Origin: Thermogymnomonas acidicola JCM 13583
Lineage (GTDB): Archaea > Thermoplasmatota > Thermoplasmata > Thermoplasmatales > Thermoplasmataceae
DNA: 64,000 bases
Reading direction: 5' to 3'
NCBI RefSeq assembly: GCF_001316105.1
Contig: NZ_BBCP01000007.1
Coordinates: 54,837-118,836, forward strand
In this document: positions 1 through 10,003 of the stretch, piece by piece
Position numbering within the stretch: the stretch's first letter is position 1
How the letters are laid out: each line of letters begins with the position of its first letter
Translations under genes and position numbers: made by a program
The notes under the pieces: model-generated
The model's database searches: none
Told to the model about the DNA's origin: nothing
Seen by the model: the letters and a program-made list of their open reading frames with translations, nothing else

Positions 1-1335
1 ATCGGATGCCATGACCGCCCCCCCCGGGCCCTCTCCCCCCCTGCCTTTGAAAGCGCGATCCTCACGGCCTCCACCCTTGACGTCTGCCCCCCCTGCCCTA
101 TTGCCACAGTGCACCGTCCTTGGCCAGCACCACAGCGTTGCTCCTGCAGTGGGCAACAACCCTCCAGGCGAATAGCAGGTCACTGACCGTCCCCCCCTGG
201 TCTGCCTCTGGCCCAGCAACACGCTCCAGCCTTTGAGGCTCCACATCCATTGCATCCTGGACAAGGAAGCCGTGCATCACCGACCTCACACGCACCCCGC
301 TCTCCCTCTCTACGCTGCACCTGAGAACCCGGAGGTTCTTCTTCCTGGATAGCAGCCTCAGTGCCTCCTCCGTATATGATGGGGGGGCCACAAGCACCTC
401 CATGAAGAGTTCGGACATGGCCCTGGCGGCATCCACATCAACCTCCCTGTTGAGAGCCACTATTGAGCCGTACGCGCTCTCCCGGTCCGCATCCAGCGCC
501 CTGAGGAATGCATCCTTCAGGTTGCCTGCGGTTGCGGCACCGCAGGGAGTGCCGTGCTTCACGATGACGGCCGCAGGCTCCTGGAACTCGGCCACGGCGG
601 AGAGAGCGGCATCAGCGTCCATGATATTGTTGTAGGAGAGCTCCTTACCCTGTAGCTGCTCTGCACCGGGTATGCCCCTGCCCGACCCGTCATGGTAGAG
701 GTACCCCCCCTCTGGTGTGGGTTCTCCCCCCCGTACCTCAGGGCCTGCCTGAGCCTGGACGATACCAGCAGGAAGTCCCTGTTGCCCGTGCCAAGGGCCC
801 TGTCAAGCGATTCCCTGATCAGTATGTCGTAGGAGGCTGTGATGGAGAAGGCCTTCACCGCCATTTCCGCCCTTGTGCTGTAAGGTATCTCTCCCCCCCC
901 TCCTTATATTCCCTTGCCACCCTCTCGTAGTCCGCCGGGTCGCAGACCACGGTTACCCTCTGGAAGTTCTTGGCGGCAGCTTATGAGTGCAACGCCGCCG
1001 ATGTCTATGTTCTCCACCATGTCCTTGAGGTCAGCATCTGCGTACTTCTGGAAGGGGTACAGGTTCACCACCACCATGTCGAAGAGGAAGTCATCCCCCC
1101 CGCCCCCCCTGGACAGGATCGCGCTGAAGACGTCAGGGTGCAGGGTCTTCACGCGGCCATCCGCCCTCGTCGAGAAGCCGGTGATCTCCGAGAGCTCGAT
1201 AGCGTCTATGCCGTTTTCGCTGAGGAAGGACCAGGTGCCGCCTGTTGCGTATACCCTGGCACCCCCCCTCTCCGTGAACTGCCTTATGAACTTATCGAGG
1301 CCACTCTTGTCGTAGGTGCTGGCCAGTATATTCAT
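1..1335 (-). CDS. purH: Bifunctional AICAR transformylase / IMP cyclohydrolase (3' end beyond the window)
   Basis: Catalyses the last two steps of IMP synthesis: formylation of AICAR and ring closure. The N-terminal IMP cyclohydrolase (MGS-like) domain is read from ATG at 1335 (ASTYDKSGLDKFI, then TGGT, GRVKTLHP and NLYPF). The transformylase part has a version of the LRYGENPHQ motif, the conserved NNIMDADAA region and VKHGTPCGAA. The gene is broken into frames near 893-900, 704-732 and 90-110, all at G/C runs. The conserved RYGENPHQ is written RYGGENPHQ because a run of four G became seven. The last readable part (LSKAGG, AVMASD) shows that the gene runs off the left edge, so the extreme C-terminus is missing. 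It faces the signal peptidase gene across a 78-bp divergent promoter region. The family call is secure; only the exact residues at the breaks are uncertain. Confidence 0.93.
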
Positions 1336-1413
1336 GGGTGTGAATGCCGACCGGGCTTAAAACACTATCAAGCGGGCCCGGGCAACTTTTATCAGAACCG
1401 GTTCACATGCCGC

Positions 1414-2240
1414 ATGGCCATGTCCCGGTGGTACAGGTCATCAGCGTTCATCGCTGTAGTTGTGATAGTTGCAGTCATAGGCGGCACAACGGCATACTGC
1501 GGCATCTGGCCACCTGTCTCCGTTGTCGAATCGGGGGGGAGCATGCAGCACGGCAGCTACTGGATGCCCGGCGTCATAAACACTGGCGACATGGTCTTTG
1601 TGAAGAGGACCCCGGATCCGTATTCATCCGTCGTCACGTATGTGGTGGGCAGGGAGGAGGGCATAAGGACCTACGGTGAGTACGGCGATGTCATACTCTA
1701 CAGGGCACCCAGCGGCGAGGTCATAATCCACAGGGCCATGTTCCTGCTCGAATGGCACAATGGCACTCCATACGTGGTTGGCTACCACGGACAGAGCTGG
1801 CTTGTGGTTACCGATAATTACGTCCTCATAAAGGATGTTGGTTACTCCCACAGGAACTTCTACTTCCCCCCCCTGGCACCGGTCAGGAACGAGACGGGCT
1901 TCATAACCATGGGTGACCACAACTTTGCGGTATCTCCGGTCTACAATGCAACCCTGGACGCATACGACGCAGCGGACCAGTCGCCCCCCCGCCGGCCGGC
2001 TTCGGCTTCCCGCCGGTGAAGGCATCCGATGTTGTGGGCATAGCGTTTGGCCAGATACCGTGGTTTGGGCTCATCAAGCTCAACCTGATGAGGCTACAGG
2101 GGGGGGACTGGCCATACTACAACGAGGTGCCAAAGGGCTCTTACAGGGACCTGGGGGGGATATCCCTTGCCGCCATAGTGGTGGCTCTGGTCTTCCCCCC
2201 CTACAGGGGTGTGGCCAGGAGGGTCAGGAAGGGCCACTGA
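1414..2240 (+). CDS. Archaeal signal peptidase I (S26B)
   Basis: Membrane-bound endopeptidase that removes signal peptides from exported proteins. The ATG at 1414 gives MAMSRWYR followed by an N-terminal membrane segment (about residues 10-30). The catalytic serine motif follows as VESGSMQHGS (written with an extra Gly from a G7 run) with PGVINTGDMV, and the second conserved region is near YGDVILYRAPSGEVIIHR. The MGDHN motif, typical of archaeal/ER-type enzymes, comes later. A frame break at the C7 run near 1984 joins the last part, which ends in a second membrane segment (LAAIVVALVFPP) and a basic tail. The downstream gene on the other strand overlaps the end by 17 bp. A TATA-like TTTTAT at about 1386-1392 lies 22-28 bp before the start. 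Confidence 0.88.
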
Positions 2241-3207
2241 AGTGCGGCGGGCCAGCCACCCTGAGGACCTCCACGCCGCTGCACATGGGCTCAAGCGCAG
2301 ACACGAGTTCGGGCACATCCCCCCCCTTCCTGGCGGGCACGAAGACATTCGTACCGCCCGTAACTATGTAAGTGCACCACACCTCTCTCCTCAGCTCCCT
2401 TACCCTGGACATCAGGGCCCTCATGCCGTCCGTGATGACGTGTACGCCAGACGCTTCGACTAGCCTGTGGTACTCATCTGTGTCGCCCATCGCGAGCTCG
2501 AAGATCCCCCCCTCTATGTCCCTTGAGGCGGCCAGTTCCCTCAGCGTTCTGCCCTTTTCCCTGGTGCTCTCGACCCTCTTCTGATAGCCGCTGTTCCGCA
2601 CAACGCTGCTGTGAATGGCGTCCGAAGGGTTCCTCTTCTCGCTGAACCTGCAGGCAATTATCCTGTACTGTGAGAAGTCCCGGGCGTCCAGGAGCCTCTC
2701 CGTCCGCAGGCCTTTGTCCGGATCTGTTATGGTGAGGCCGCCAAACAGGCTCCTGCCCACGCTCTCAGATATCATCCTGAGGTCGTCCTCCATTTCAGCG
2801 AGGGAGAGACTTCCGCCTGATGCTGAAGATAGGCAGAGGCCGAATGCCGCAGCGGCACCGTCTGAGCTGCCGCTGATCACGTTCACGTTTTCCGATTCGA
2901 ACGATACCCTTTCCGCACCATCTATGTACTTGGCATACCTGTCTATGAGCCTGAACGGTGAACGGGGGGATGACGCGTCTATTTCGGCACCGTTGACCGT
3001 GCCGCGCCTGGGTGAGGCGTAGAAAAGCCTCGTCCTGACCATTGTCCTGCCGTCATCCGATGTGTATGCTATGCCGGCTGAGAGGTGCAGCGGGCGCCTC
3101 CTCATCGGGTCGGAGATGCCGCCCAGGAGTATTATCCCGATGGTCGGGTAAGCAACGGCCCAGTTGGCCTGCCCTTTGGGATCCATCCTCCCCCCCGTTA
3201 TCTGCAT
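2224..3207 (-). CDS. Mevalonate 3-kinase (Thermoplasma-type mevalonate pathway)
   Basis: Predicted to phosphorylate mevalonate at the 3-OH, the first step of the modified isoprenoid pathway known from Thermoplasma (mevalonate 3-phosphate, then 3,5-bisphosphate, then a bisphosphate decarboxylase). The protein follows the Thermoplasma acidophilum enzyme closely: AYPTIGIILLGGI near the N-terminus, PLHLSAGIAYT, ISGSSDGAAAAFG, SVGRSLFGGLTIT, KRNPSDAIHSSVVR, DTDEYHRLVEASGV and YIVTGGTNVFV. It lacks the full set of GHMP kinase motifs and resembles diphosphomevalonate decarboxylase overall, as the known enzyme does. It is one of the few long genes here that stays in one frame. ATG at 3207 or 3186 (MDPKGQANWAVAYP) may be the start; the second is closer in spacing to the family. 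A decarboxylase function cannot be excluded from sequence alone, but the similarity favours the kinase. Confidence 0.85.
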   Translation of the reverse strand: MQITGGRMDPKGQANWAVAYPTIGIILLGGISDPMRRRPLHLSAGIAYTSDDGRTMVRTRLFYASPRRGTVNGAEIDASSPRSPFRLIDRYAKYIDGAERVSFESENVNVISGSSDGAAAAFGLCLSSASGGSLSLAEMEDDLRMISESVGRSLFGGLTITDPDKGLRTERLLDARDFSQYRIIACRFSEKRNPSDAIHSSVVRNSGYQKRVESTREKGRTLRELAASRDIEGGIFELAMGDTDEYHRLVEASGVHVITDGMRALMSRVRELRREVWCTYIVTGGTNVFVPARKGGDVPELVSALEPMCSGVEVLRVAGPPHFSGPS

Positions 3208-3248
3208 GCTCTATTAAAATGTGGCCGGATGGGAACGTAAAATAACTG

Positions 3249-3264
3249 GCTCGGGTTACCGAGC
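3249..3264. promoter_or_regulatory. Inverted repeat just upstream of gcvPA
   Basis: A perfect 6-bp inverted repeat with a GTTA loop (GCTCGG-GTTA-CCGAGC) ends 10 bp before the gcvPA ATG. A TATA-like TAAAATAA lies at about 3237-3244 just before it. It could be an operator or an RNA hairpin at the start of the transcript; nothing identifies the ligand. Confidence 0.4.
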
Positions 3265-3274
3265 TTGGTCTCCC

Positions 3275-4626
3275 ATGAACCACAGCGATGAGGTTGAAAT
3301 GCTCAGCTACCTGGGCATAGGTAGCGTTGACGATCTCTTCTCCGACATTCCCCCCCAGAAGGTCAGGAAAAGCGGCATCGATTTACCTGACGGGATCAGC
3401 GAGCTCGAACTGACAGCGCTGGCCGAGTCCGTGGCGTCCATGAACAGGAAATACCGTTACAGCTTCCTGGGCTGCGGCGTCTATGACCGCTTCGTCCCGG
3501 CCGTTGTGGACACCGTCATCTCCAGGGGGCGAGTTCCTCACCTCTTACACCCCCCCGTACCAGCCAGAGGTGTCACAGGGCACGCTTCAGGCCCTTTTCG
3601 AGTACCAGAGCCTGATGAGCCAGCTCATGGCCATGGACGTCACGAACTCCTCCATGTATGACGGCTTCACGGCCCTGGGTGAGGCGGTGAGGATGGCATT
3701 CAGGATCAACGGAAGGCACCAGGTGCTGCTCCCTGAGAACATATACACGAGGAAGCTGGGCGTGATAAGGAACTACACCATCGGCCTCGGTATGAAGGAG
3801 GCCTTCTACAGGGTCGACCGCTCCACAGGATCCCTGGACATCGAGGACCTGAAGGGTAAGGTGGGTAGCGATACCTGTGCGGTGGTGGTGGAGAACCCCA
3901 ACTCCTTCGGAATCCTGGACCTGAGGTGAGGCACGTGAGGGAGGTGATAGGGGGGGACGCCGTGCTGATAGCCTACGTCGATCCTGTGTCCCTGGGCATT
4001 GTTGTGCCTCCCGGGGGGGAGTACGGGGGGGCGGACATAGCGGTGGCCGAAGGTCAGCAGCTGGGCATGAGGCCCAACTTCGGCGGCCCGTTCCTTGGCA
4101 TCATGTCCTTCAGGGAGGAGTACGTGAGGAAGTCCCCGGGGGGGAGGATAATAGGCGAGAGCGTGGACAGCAGCGGGCGGCGCGCTTTCGTCATGACTCT
4201 GCAGACCCGCGAGCAGCACATAAGGCGCCAGAGGGCCATGAGCAACATATGCACGAACCAGGCACTGATGGCACTTGCGGCCAGCGTTTACCTTGCAACG
4301 CTTGGGCCGAGGGCCTCAGGGCCGTTGCCTCCAGGACGGTGGAGATGTCATCCCGCCTGATCTCAAGCCTCTCCTCCCTGCACGGCATCTCTGCCGGGCC
4401 GTTCAGGGGGGGAACATACTTCTCTGACGTGCCAGTCAAGGTGCCATACAGCCGCGAGGAGCTCAGGAGAAGGCTCGAGAGTGCCGGTATCGCCGGTGGG
4501 ATACCGCTCCCCTCGGTCATACAGCCACTTGCAGCGGAGTTCCCGGACACATACTTCTTCTCGGTCACGGAGAAGACAACGGATCAGGCCATAGCTGCAC
4601 TGGCACAGGCGCTGGGGGTGGAGTAG
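3275..4626 (+). CDS. gcvPA: Glycine dehydrogenase (decarboxylating) subunit 1
   Basis: N-terminal half of the P-protein of the glycine cleavage system, which with subunit 2 decarboxylates glycine and passes the aminomethyl group to lipoyl-GcvH. ATG at 3275 gives [16 protein letters not shown] followed by the family motif DLFSDIP. Also seen are [26 protein letters not shown] (with one extra Pro), [45 protein letters not shown] and [17 protein letters not shown]. Frames change near 3528 (G5 where four are needed), 3921 and 4300. The extra Pro in TPYQPE and in DIPQKV is strong evidence that C7 stands for C4. The stop is immediately followed by the gcvPB start, so the two subunits form an operon. 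gcvT and the lipoamide dehydrogenase gene are not in the window; gcvH lies 42 kb away. Confidence 0.93.
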
Positions 4627-6072
4627 GTGCAGTACAGGCAGGCGAGGTACGATGAACCGCTGCTTTCTGAGATATCGTCTGGAAACGACTACCACCATGT
4701 TGAGTCCGGTGCTGCCATACCGGAATCCCTGAGGAGGAAGTCCCTTGACATTCCGTCTGTGGCGGAATACGATGTTGTCAGGCACTACACACGCCTCTCG
4801 CAGATGAACTATGCCGTTGACATAGGCATGTACCCTCTCGGCTCCTGCACAATGAAGCTGAACCCCCCCAAGTTTGCTGACCGGATATCCTCCATGCCGG
4901 AGTTCAGCACTGTGCACCCCCCCCTGGCCCCCCCTGAGGAGAGTGTGCAGGCAACCTCAGGGTTATGTACGAGCTGCAGGAGTTCCTGAAGAAGATCTCC
5001 GACATGGACGCGGTATCGCTGCAGCCGCTGGCAGGGGGGGCACATGGAGAGTACACCGGGATACTGATCGCCAGGAAGTACCATGAGGTGCACGGTGAGC
5101 TGGAGAGGCGCAGGGAGGTCATCATACCGGATTCGGCGCACGGCACGAACCCCCCCGCCTCTGCTGCCATGGCCGGGTTCGATGTGGTTGAGATACCCTC
5201 TTCCCCCCCGGATGGCATGGTGGACATGGGTGCCCTGAGGGCCGCGCTGTCAGACAGGACCGCCCTCTTCATGATAACGAACCCGAACACGCTGCATATT
5301 CGAGGACCGCATACTGGAGATAGCGGATCTGGTCCACTCCGCCGGTGCCCTCCTCTACTACGACGGCGCGAACTTCAACGCCATCCTGGGCAAAACCTCT
5401 CCTGGCCTCATGGGCTTCGACATAGTGCACTTCAACCTCCACAAGACATTCGCCACGCCCCCACGGGGGGGTGGCGGGCCGGGCTCAGGGCCTGTGGGCG
5501 TCAGGGGGGGCGAGCTCAGGGACTACCTGCCTGTGCCCGTTGTCGAGTACGATGGAAAGGCCTACCACCTGAACTACGACCTCAGGCACACCATCGGGGG
5601 GGCGGTATCGTCCTACTACGGCTCATTCCTCATGCACCTGAGGGCCTGGGCGTACATACTCTACCACGGTGGCAACGGGCTCACAAGGAACACCGAGAGG
5701 GCAGTGCTCAACACCAACTACCTCGCGAAGAGGCTCTCCGGGGGGGCTTACAGGATACCGTACAAGCCTCTGAAGAAGCATGAGGTCGTGGTGTCCAGCG
5801 ACAGCACTGGAAGGCGTGCCCAGGACATCGCCAAGTACATCCTGGACAATGGCATGCACCCGCCAACTGTGTACTTCCCGCTCATAGTGCACGAGGCCCT
5901 CATGATAGAGCCCACCGAGACTGTGAGCAAGGCCGACCTTGACAGGTACGCTGACATAATGCTGGAGGCCGCCAGGGAGGATCCGGAGGGACTGAAGAGG
6001 ATGCCACTGAACACCGCGGTGGGCAGGATAGACGAGGTGAGGGCAGCCAGGGAGCCGAAGCTAAGGTGGTGA
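4627..6072 (+). CDS. gcvPB: Glycine dehydrogenase (decarboxylating) subunit 2
   Basis: C-terminal, PLP-carrying half of the P-protein. The start is probably GTG at 4627, directly after the gcvPA stop. Family motifs in order: [80 protein letters not shown], and the PLP-lysine region [19 protein letters not shown]. Several of these carry an extra Pro or Gly at G/C runs, and frames change near 4950, 5290 and 5455; near 5460 a C4-to-C5 and a G5-to-G7 change cancel out. The Lys of HKTF is present. The end overlaps the convergent M20 peptidase gene by 12 bp. Function is secure. Confidence 0.94.
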
Positions 6073-7178
6073 GATCAGCGCTGCCAGGAGGGCAGCCCTG
6101 AGTGGCATTTCGTCCACGCTCACCACCTCGCTCTCCGCGTGGGCGCCTGAGCCACGGCACCCATGCCGTCCAGCACGGGCTTCCCCCATCGCGGAGCAGA
6201 AGTTGCCGTCACTGCCACCCCCCGACCGCACACTCCTGAAGGTCAATGCCAAGGGTCCTGGCAGCCCTCCTGGCCTCCTCGAAGAGCTCCACGGTGGCCC
6301 TTGTCCTCTCCATGGGCGGCCTGTTTATGCCGCCCGACACCTCAATGGTGGCTCCCGGGTTGTGCGGTCGCATGGACCTGATCTGCCCGTCGACCCTCTC
6401 TGCCTCGCTTAGTGTCCATACCCTCACATCGACCTGCACCTGGGCCCAGTCAGCGATCACGTTGCTCCTGGTGCCCCCCCCACTGGCCACGTTGACGCTC
6501 ACCGTGGTGCCCCCCCTGGCAGTGTCCGAGAGGCTATGGAGGAAGAGAACTGCCCTGGCCATCTCATCTATGGCGTTCACGCCCTTCTCAGGCTCGAGGC
6601 CTGCGTGAGCGGCCCTGCCCCCCCTGAATGTAACAGTGTAGTCTCCGACTCCTTTCCTGGATGTCTTTATCTTTCCGTCCTGGCTCGGCTCCATCACGAA
6701 GACCCTGCTGCTCCTGGAAGCAAGATCCTCTATGATCGGCCTCGATTCCGTGCTACCTACCTCCTCATCGCCGGTGAAGAGGGATACGAAGCTACCACCG
6801 TGCTCCGCCGCGAACTGCATGGCGTACAGGCACTGTACCATGCCGGCCTTCATATCGAAGACCCCCCCCGGCCCGTAAGCGAACCTACCGTCCGTCCTGA
6901 ACGGCCTTTTCCCGATGGTGCCCTTCGGCCATACGGTGTCGTAGTGGTTCAGCAAAAGGTCTTTCCCATCCCCGCATAAAACTGCGTTTCCAGAGTTCCC
7001 CCAGCCTTATGATCCTGGCGCTTATGCCTGTCAGCCTCTCCACAGTATCTGCAAGCCACTCCGCAAACCCGTCCAGGAGGTCCTTGTCTGTGGAAGGCGT
7101 CTCCATGCTGACCATTGTGGACAGGAGGGAGAGCATCTCCTCCCTCTTCCCGGCCATCCACTCCCTGACGCCCTCCAT
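6061..7178 (-). CDS. M20 metallopeptidase, candidate N-acyl (succinyl) amino acid deacylase
   Basis: Zinc-dependent amidohydrolase of the ArgE/DapE/carboxypeptidase G2 family. From ATG 7178: an N-terminal helix region (MEGVREWMAGKREEM), the first metal-ligand motif LLNHYDTVWP, then GPGVFDMKAGMV with the second Asp, and the catalytic Glu pair in LFTGDEEVGS. The dimerization domain follows (KGVGDYTVTFRGRAAHAG, EKGVNAIDEMARAVL, VNVASGGTRSNVIAD), then CAVGGGSDGNF and the C-terminal metal-ligand region GSGAHAESEVVSVDE. Frames break near 6960 and 6205. The upstream racemase gene ends 2 bp before this start, so they are cotranscribed. With the neighbouring racemase and acyltransferase this suggests removal of a succinyl (or other acyl) group from L-amino acids. 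A general di- or aminopeptidase role is the alternative. Confidence 0.85.
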
Positions 7179-7179
7179 G

Positions 7180-8295
7180 TCACCCCCCCCACCGTTATGT
7201 AGCCGTAGTCCACGCTCATCCTCCTCAGGTACTGCATATCCACAGTTACGCCTATCCCCCCCGGTCCTGCGTTGGGCCTGATCCTTCCGTCCTCCATGCT
7301 GAAGGGGTTCAGGACAATGTCCCTCTCGAAGTACTTGTCGTTGGGCGATGTATCTCCGGGGTAATCAACGTCCCTGAGCGATGCGAACGCGACGTTGAAG
7401 GCCCTGCCAATTCCGGTCTCCAGCATGCCACCGACCCAGCAGTGCGCCCTGTTCTCCCTCACTATCCTGACCACCTCAAGCGAGGGCCCGAAGCCGCCAA
7501 GCCTCCCGGGCTTTATGTTTATGACATCGGCAGCCCCCGACCTCAAAGGCCTTCCTGGCCTTGTCAGGGGGGGAGGTAATGGACTCGTCAAGGCAGATGG
7601 GTGTGGAGATCTCCTTCCGCAGCTTCGCATGGTCGATTATGTCCTCATGGTCGAGGGGGGGCTGCTCAATGTACACGAGATTGTACCTGTCAAGCGATCT
7701 CAGTACATCCAGGTCCTTGAGTGTGTAGTCGTTGTTGGCGTCAGCGCTCAGCACTATGTCCGGGAAGCGGTCGCGCACTGGCCCGAGGATCTGGTGCTCC
7801 ATGCCCCCCTCTTTATCTTCAGCTTGACCCTCCTGTAGCCCCCCCTCTGCACCGCCGCCTCCACGGCCTTCAGGAGGTTCTCAGGCCTGTCGATGCCTAT
7901 TGATATGCCCACGTCTGCGTAGCCCTTGCTCTCCCCCCCTATGTACTGGTGCATGGGCCTGCCCTCAGCCTTTGCGTGGTAGTCCCACAGGAGCATCTCG
8001 AGCGCAGCCTTCGCCATGTTGTGGCCCTTTATGGCCTGTGCCCTTGCGGTGAACTCATCCGGTGTAGGGAGGCCAGAAATCATGGGGGGCCAGGAACTTC
8101 CTTATCACGTGCATTGCGGTATCGTTGTCCTCGTAACTGTAGAGGGGGGGCCTCACTGGTGACGCACTCCGAGAAGGCCCTGATGCCTTCATTTTCCAGT
8201 GTGAACACGTAGCCGACCCTCTCATCCTCAGTGCCGAAGCTGGTTGTGAACGGGGACTTGAAGGGGAGCCTGACCTTGTAGAACTCGAGCCTCAC
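7180..8295 (-). CDS. Enolase-superfamily enzyme: N-succinylamino acid racemase / o-succinylbenzoate synthase type
   Basis: Member of the MenC/NSAR branch of the enolase superfamily. The likely start is GTG at 8295 (MRLEFYKVRLPFKSPF), with a capping domain (SFGTEDERVGYVFTLEN, AKAALEMLLWDYHAKAEG) and a barrel. Active-site elements are visible: K-x-K in RRVKLKIKRG, metal ligands in SADANNDY, YIEQPLDHED and LDESITSPDKA, and the second lysine in INIKPGRLGG. Frames change near 8080, 7800 and 7480-7545. With the G7 run near 7185 read as G4 the protein ends ...YITVG and a TGA stop. No menaquinone genes are seen, whereas an N-acyl deacylase and a GNAT acyltransferase flank it, which favours the racemase over the synthase role. 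This family is known to be promiscuous, so a dual activity is possible. Confidence 0.87.
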
Positions 8296-8327
8296 GTATG
8301 AAAAACGATTGGGTGTGCATAACCTTT

Positions 8328-8347
8328 CGCATATGCGGTGCGGAGGT
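8328..8347 (+). promoter_or_regulatory. Palindrome and Shine-Dalgarno site before the GNAT gene
   Basis: A perfect 10-bp palindrome CGCATATGCG (8328-8337) is followed by GGAGGT (8342-8347), 6 nt before ATG 8354. The strong ribosome site supports that start over ATG 8384. The palindrome lies in the 58-bp space between the divergent racemase and GNAT genes and could bind a regulator of both. Confidence 0.45.
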
Positions 8348-8353
8348 TAGATA

Positions 8354-9183
8354 ATGCTCCTGGTGATAACCCCCCCTCACTTTATGCGGGAGACCGTTAA
8401 GAGGATCACCGATCCTGATGAGATATGGAAGATCGTGCCTGTGATAAGGTCAGCATGGGGCATGGAGGACATGTCCAGCCTGGTCAAGGACGTGGTGGCG
8501 GCCATGCGTTTCCACGGCGGCATAGTGCTCGGCGCTTACGACGGAGACAGGATGGTGGGCATGCACTTCAGCTTCCCGGGGGGGTACAGGAAGGGGGGGA
8601 GGGTGTACCTCTACTCCCACATGACAGGTGTGGTGGATGAGAGGAAGTACTCCGGCATAGGCTACGCCCTGAAGATGGAACAGGCCAGGATCGCCAGGGA
8701 GATGGGCTACAGCCTCATCGCATGGACTTTCGACCCTGCGATGTCCCTGAACGCGTACTTCAACCTCCACAAGCTCGGGGCCATTGCAAGGACATACCTG
8801 CCCAACTTCTACGGAACCATGGAGGACAGGATAAACAGGGGAATGAAGACAGACAGGCTCGTGGCAGAATGGTACATAGGCGGGGGGCAAGAATTTCGGA
8901 GCGTGGTTACACCATAGAGAACATGGAGGACGGCAGGCCTGCAAGGAAACCGGTCACCGGGGGGGGAGAGGACACCATCGGCCTGGCAATACCCACAGAC
9001 TTCGCTGCCCTCAAGGAGAGGGACAGGACGGAGGCGGTTGCCTGGCGCCAGTACATCGGCAGCACACTCTCCAGCCTCTTCAACCAGGGCTACGTCGCAG
9101 TGGACTTCGGCAAAGAGCCAGTGACACACTACATACTAACGAAGACGGATGAGTTAGGGGGGGAGAACATATTCAGGGACTAG
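8354..9183 (+). CDS. GNAT acyltransferase (COG3375-like), candidate N-succinyltransferase
   Basis: Predicted acyl-CoA-dependent N-acyltransferase. Read from ATG 8354 with a good ribosome site, the protein has MRETVKRITDPDEIWKIVPV, then a GNAT core: GIVLGAYDGDRMVGMHFSFPG, YLYSHMTGVVDERKYSGIGYALKMEQ (acyl-CoA binding loop region), YSLIAWTFDPAMSLNAYFNLHKLGAIARTY and DRLVAEWYIGG. A single frame change near 8880 (GGGG region) connects the C-terminal part, which ends NIFRD at 9183. Its placement divergent from the enolase-superfamily racemase and the M20 deacylase matches the three-enzyme set described for Geobacillus, in which a GNAT enzyme succinylates D-amino acids. The acyl donor and substrate are inferred from context. 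The end overlaps the convergent RPA-partner gene by 4 bp. Confidence 0.75.
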
Positions 9184-10003
9184 AGCGCCTTGTACCTCTT
9201 CACAGACACCTCGTATATCTCGCCCTCGGAGCCCAGGTAGTTAAGGATCTCGTCGACCTGCGCCTGGTCTATGTTCCTGTTTGCCGCCGCTATTATTATG
9301 TCCTCGTAGCGGCAGCCGTTCCCGTCGGTGTCGTTGTTCCTTATGTAGTCCAGGATCAGGTCCTTGTTCTCCTGCACCTTCTCGTCCACCTGAGCCACCG
9401 TGAAGGCTATGTCCACCATCTCCCTGAACTTCTGGAAGTCGTATTCCCTGTAGTGCCCGTGTGCCCTTATGGCGCACTCAGCTTCCTCCTCTGTGTATCC
9501 GAGCCTTACGAGATCCTGCACAGATGGATTCTCTAACTTGAATGCCTCCCTGATGGCGTAGAGCTCCTTATTGATAGGTGTGCCGTCCTGAAGTTCCAGA
9601 AGGCCCTGGTCATCTCGTCAGCAGGCCTCAGGAACTCCGGGTTCACGCTCACGTAGAGGTTTCCCTCGCTGTTCCTGAAGACGTTGGTCCTGCCCATGAC
9701 CACTATGTAGTCGTTGACGTTGACCTTCGCGGCCTCAGCCATAACCTTCTCGTTGAAGTCGCTCGCGAACACGTTCACGTACACCGGGCCCAGCGGGTCA
9801 GATACAGTGAGCCTGACCTGGGTGTCCTCGGCCCTCTTCTGGGTGACCTGGCCGCAGACCAGAACCCTCTTCACCCTGGCGCCAAGCGGTGTCACGATGT
9901 AGGGCCTCCCTCTTTGATCCTCGTCCCTCTCCTCAACGACCGTGGTGTCCTTGAGCTCCTTGGAGAAGAGCCACCAGGCCTGCTCCCTCCTCCTGGACAT
10001 CAT
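9180..10003 (-). CDS. RPA-associated single-strand DNA binding partner (RPA32-like, COG3390)
   Basis: Likely small partner of the archaeal RPA. From ATG 10003 (MMSRRREQAWWLFSKELKD) it has an OB fold (PLGARVKRVLVCGQVTQKR, VRLTVSDPLGPVYVNVF, NDYIVVMGRTNVFRN, LYVSVNPEFLRPAD), then a helical C-terminal part (VQDLVRLGYTEEEAECAIRAHGHY, DLILDYIRNNDTDGNG, YEDIIIAAANRNIDQAQVDEILNYLGSEGEIYEV) that looks like a winged helix. A frame change near 9590 separates the two parts. The ATG overlaps the RPA stop as ATGA, so translation is coupled and the two proteins probably act in one complex. The RPA / RPA-associated gene pair is a known arrangement in Euryarchaeota. Confidence 0.82.

Noticed and set aside
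970..1413. N-terminal extension of the signal peptidase frame
   Set aside because: It is antisense to the conserved PurH N-terminus, and the real start at 1414 gives a normal membrane segment.
4363..4917. Minus-strand frame of 184 codons across gcvPA-gcvPB
   Set aside because: Antisense to conserved P-protein sequence; no own promoter or motifs.
7180..8295. Menaquinone pathway o-succinylbenzoate synthase
   Set aside because: No men genes occur around it, and the deacylase and acyltransferase neighbours suit the racemase role better. The activity may still be present.
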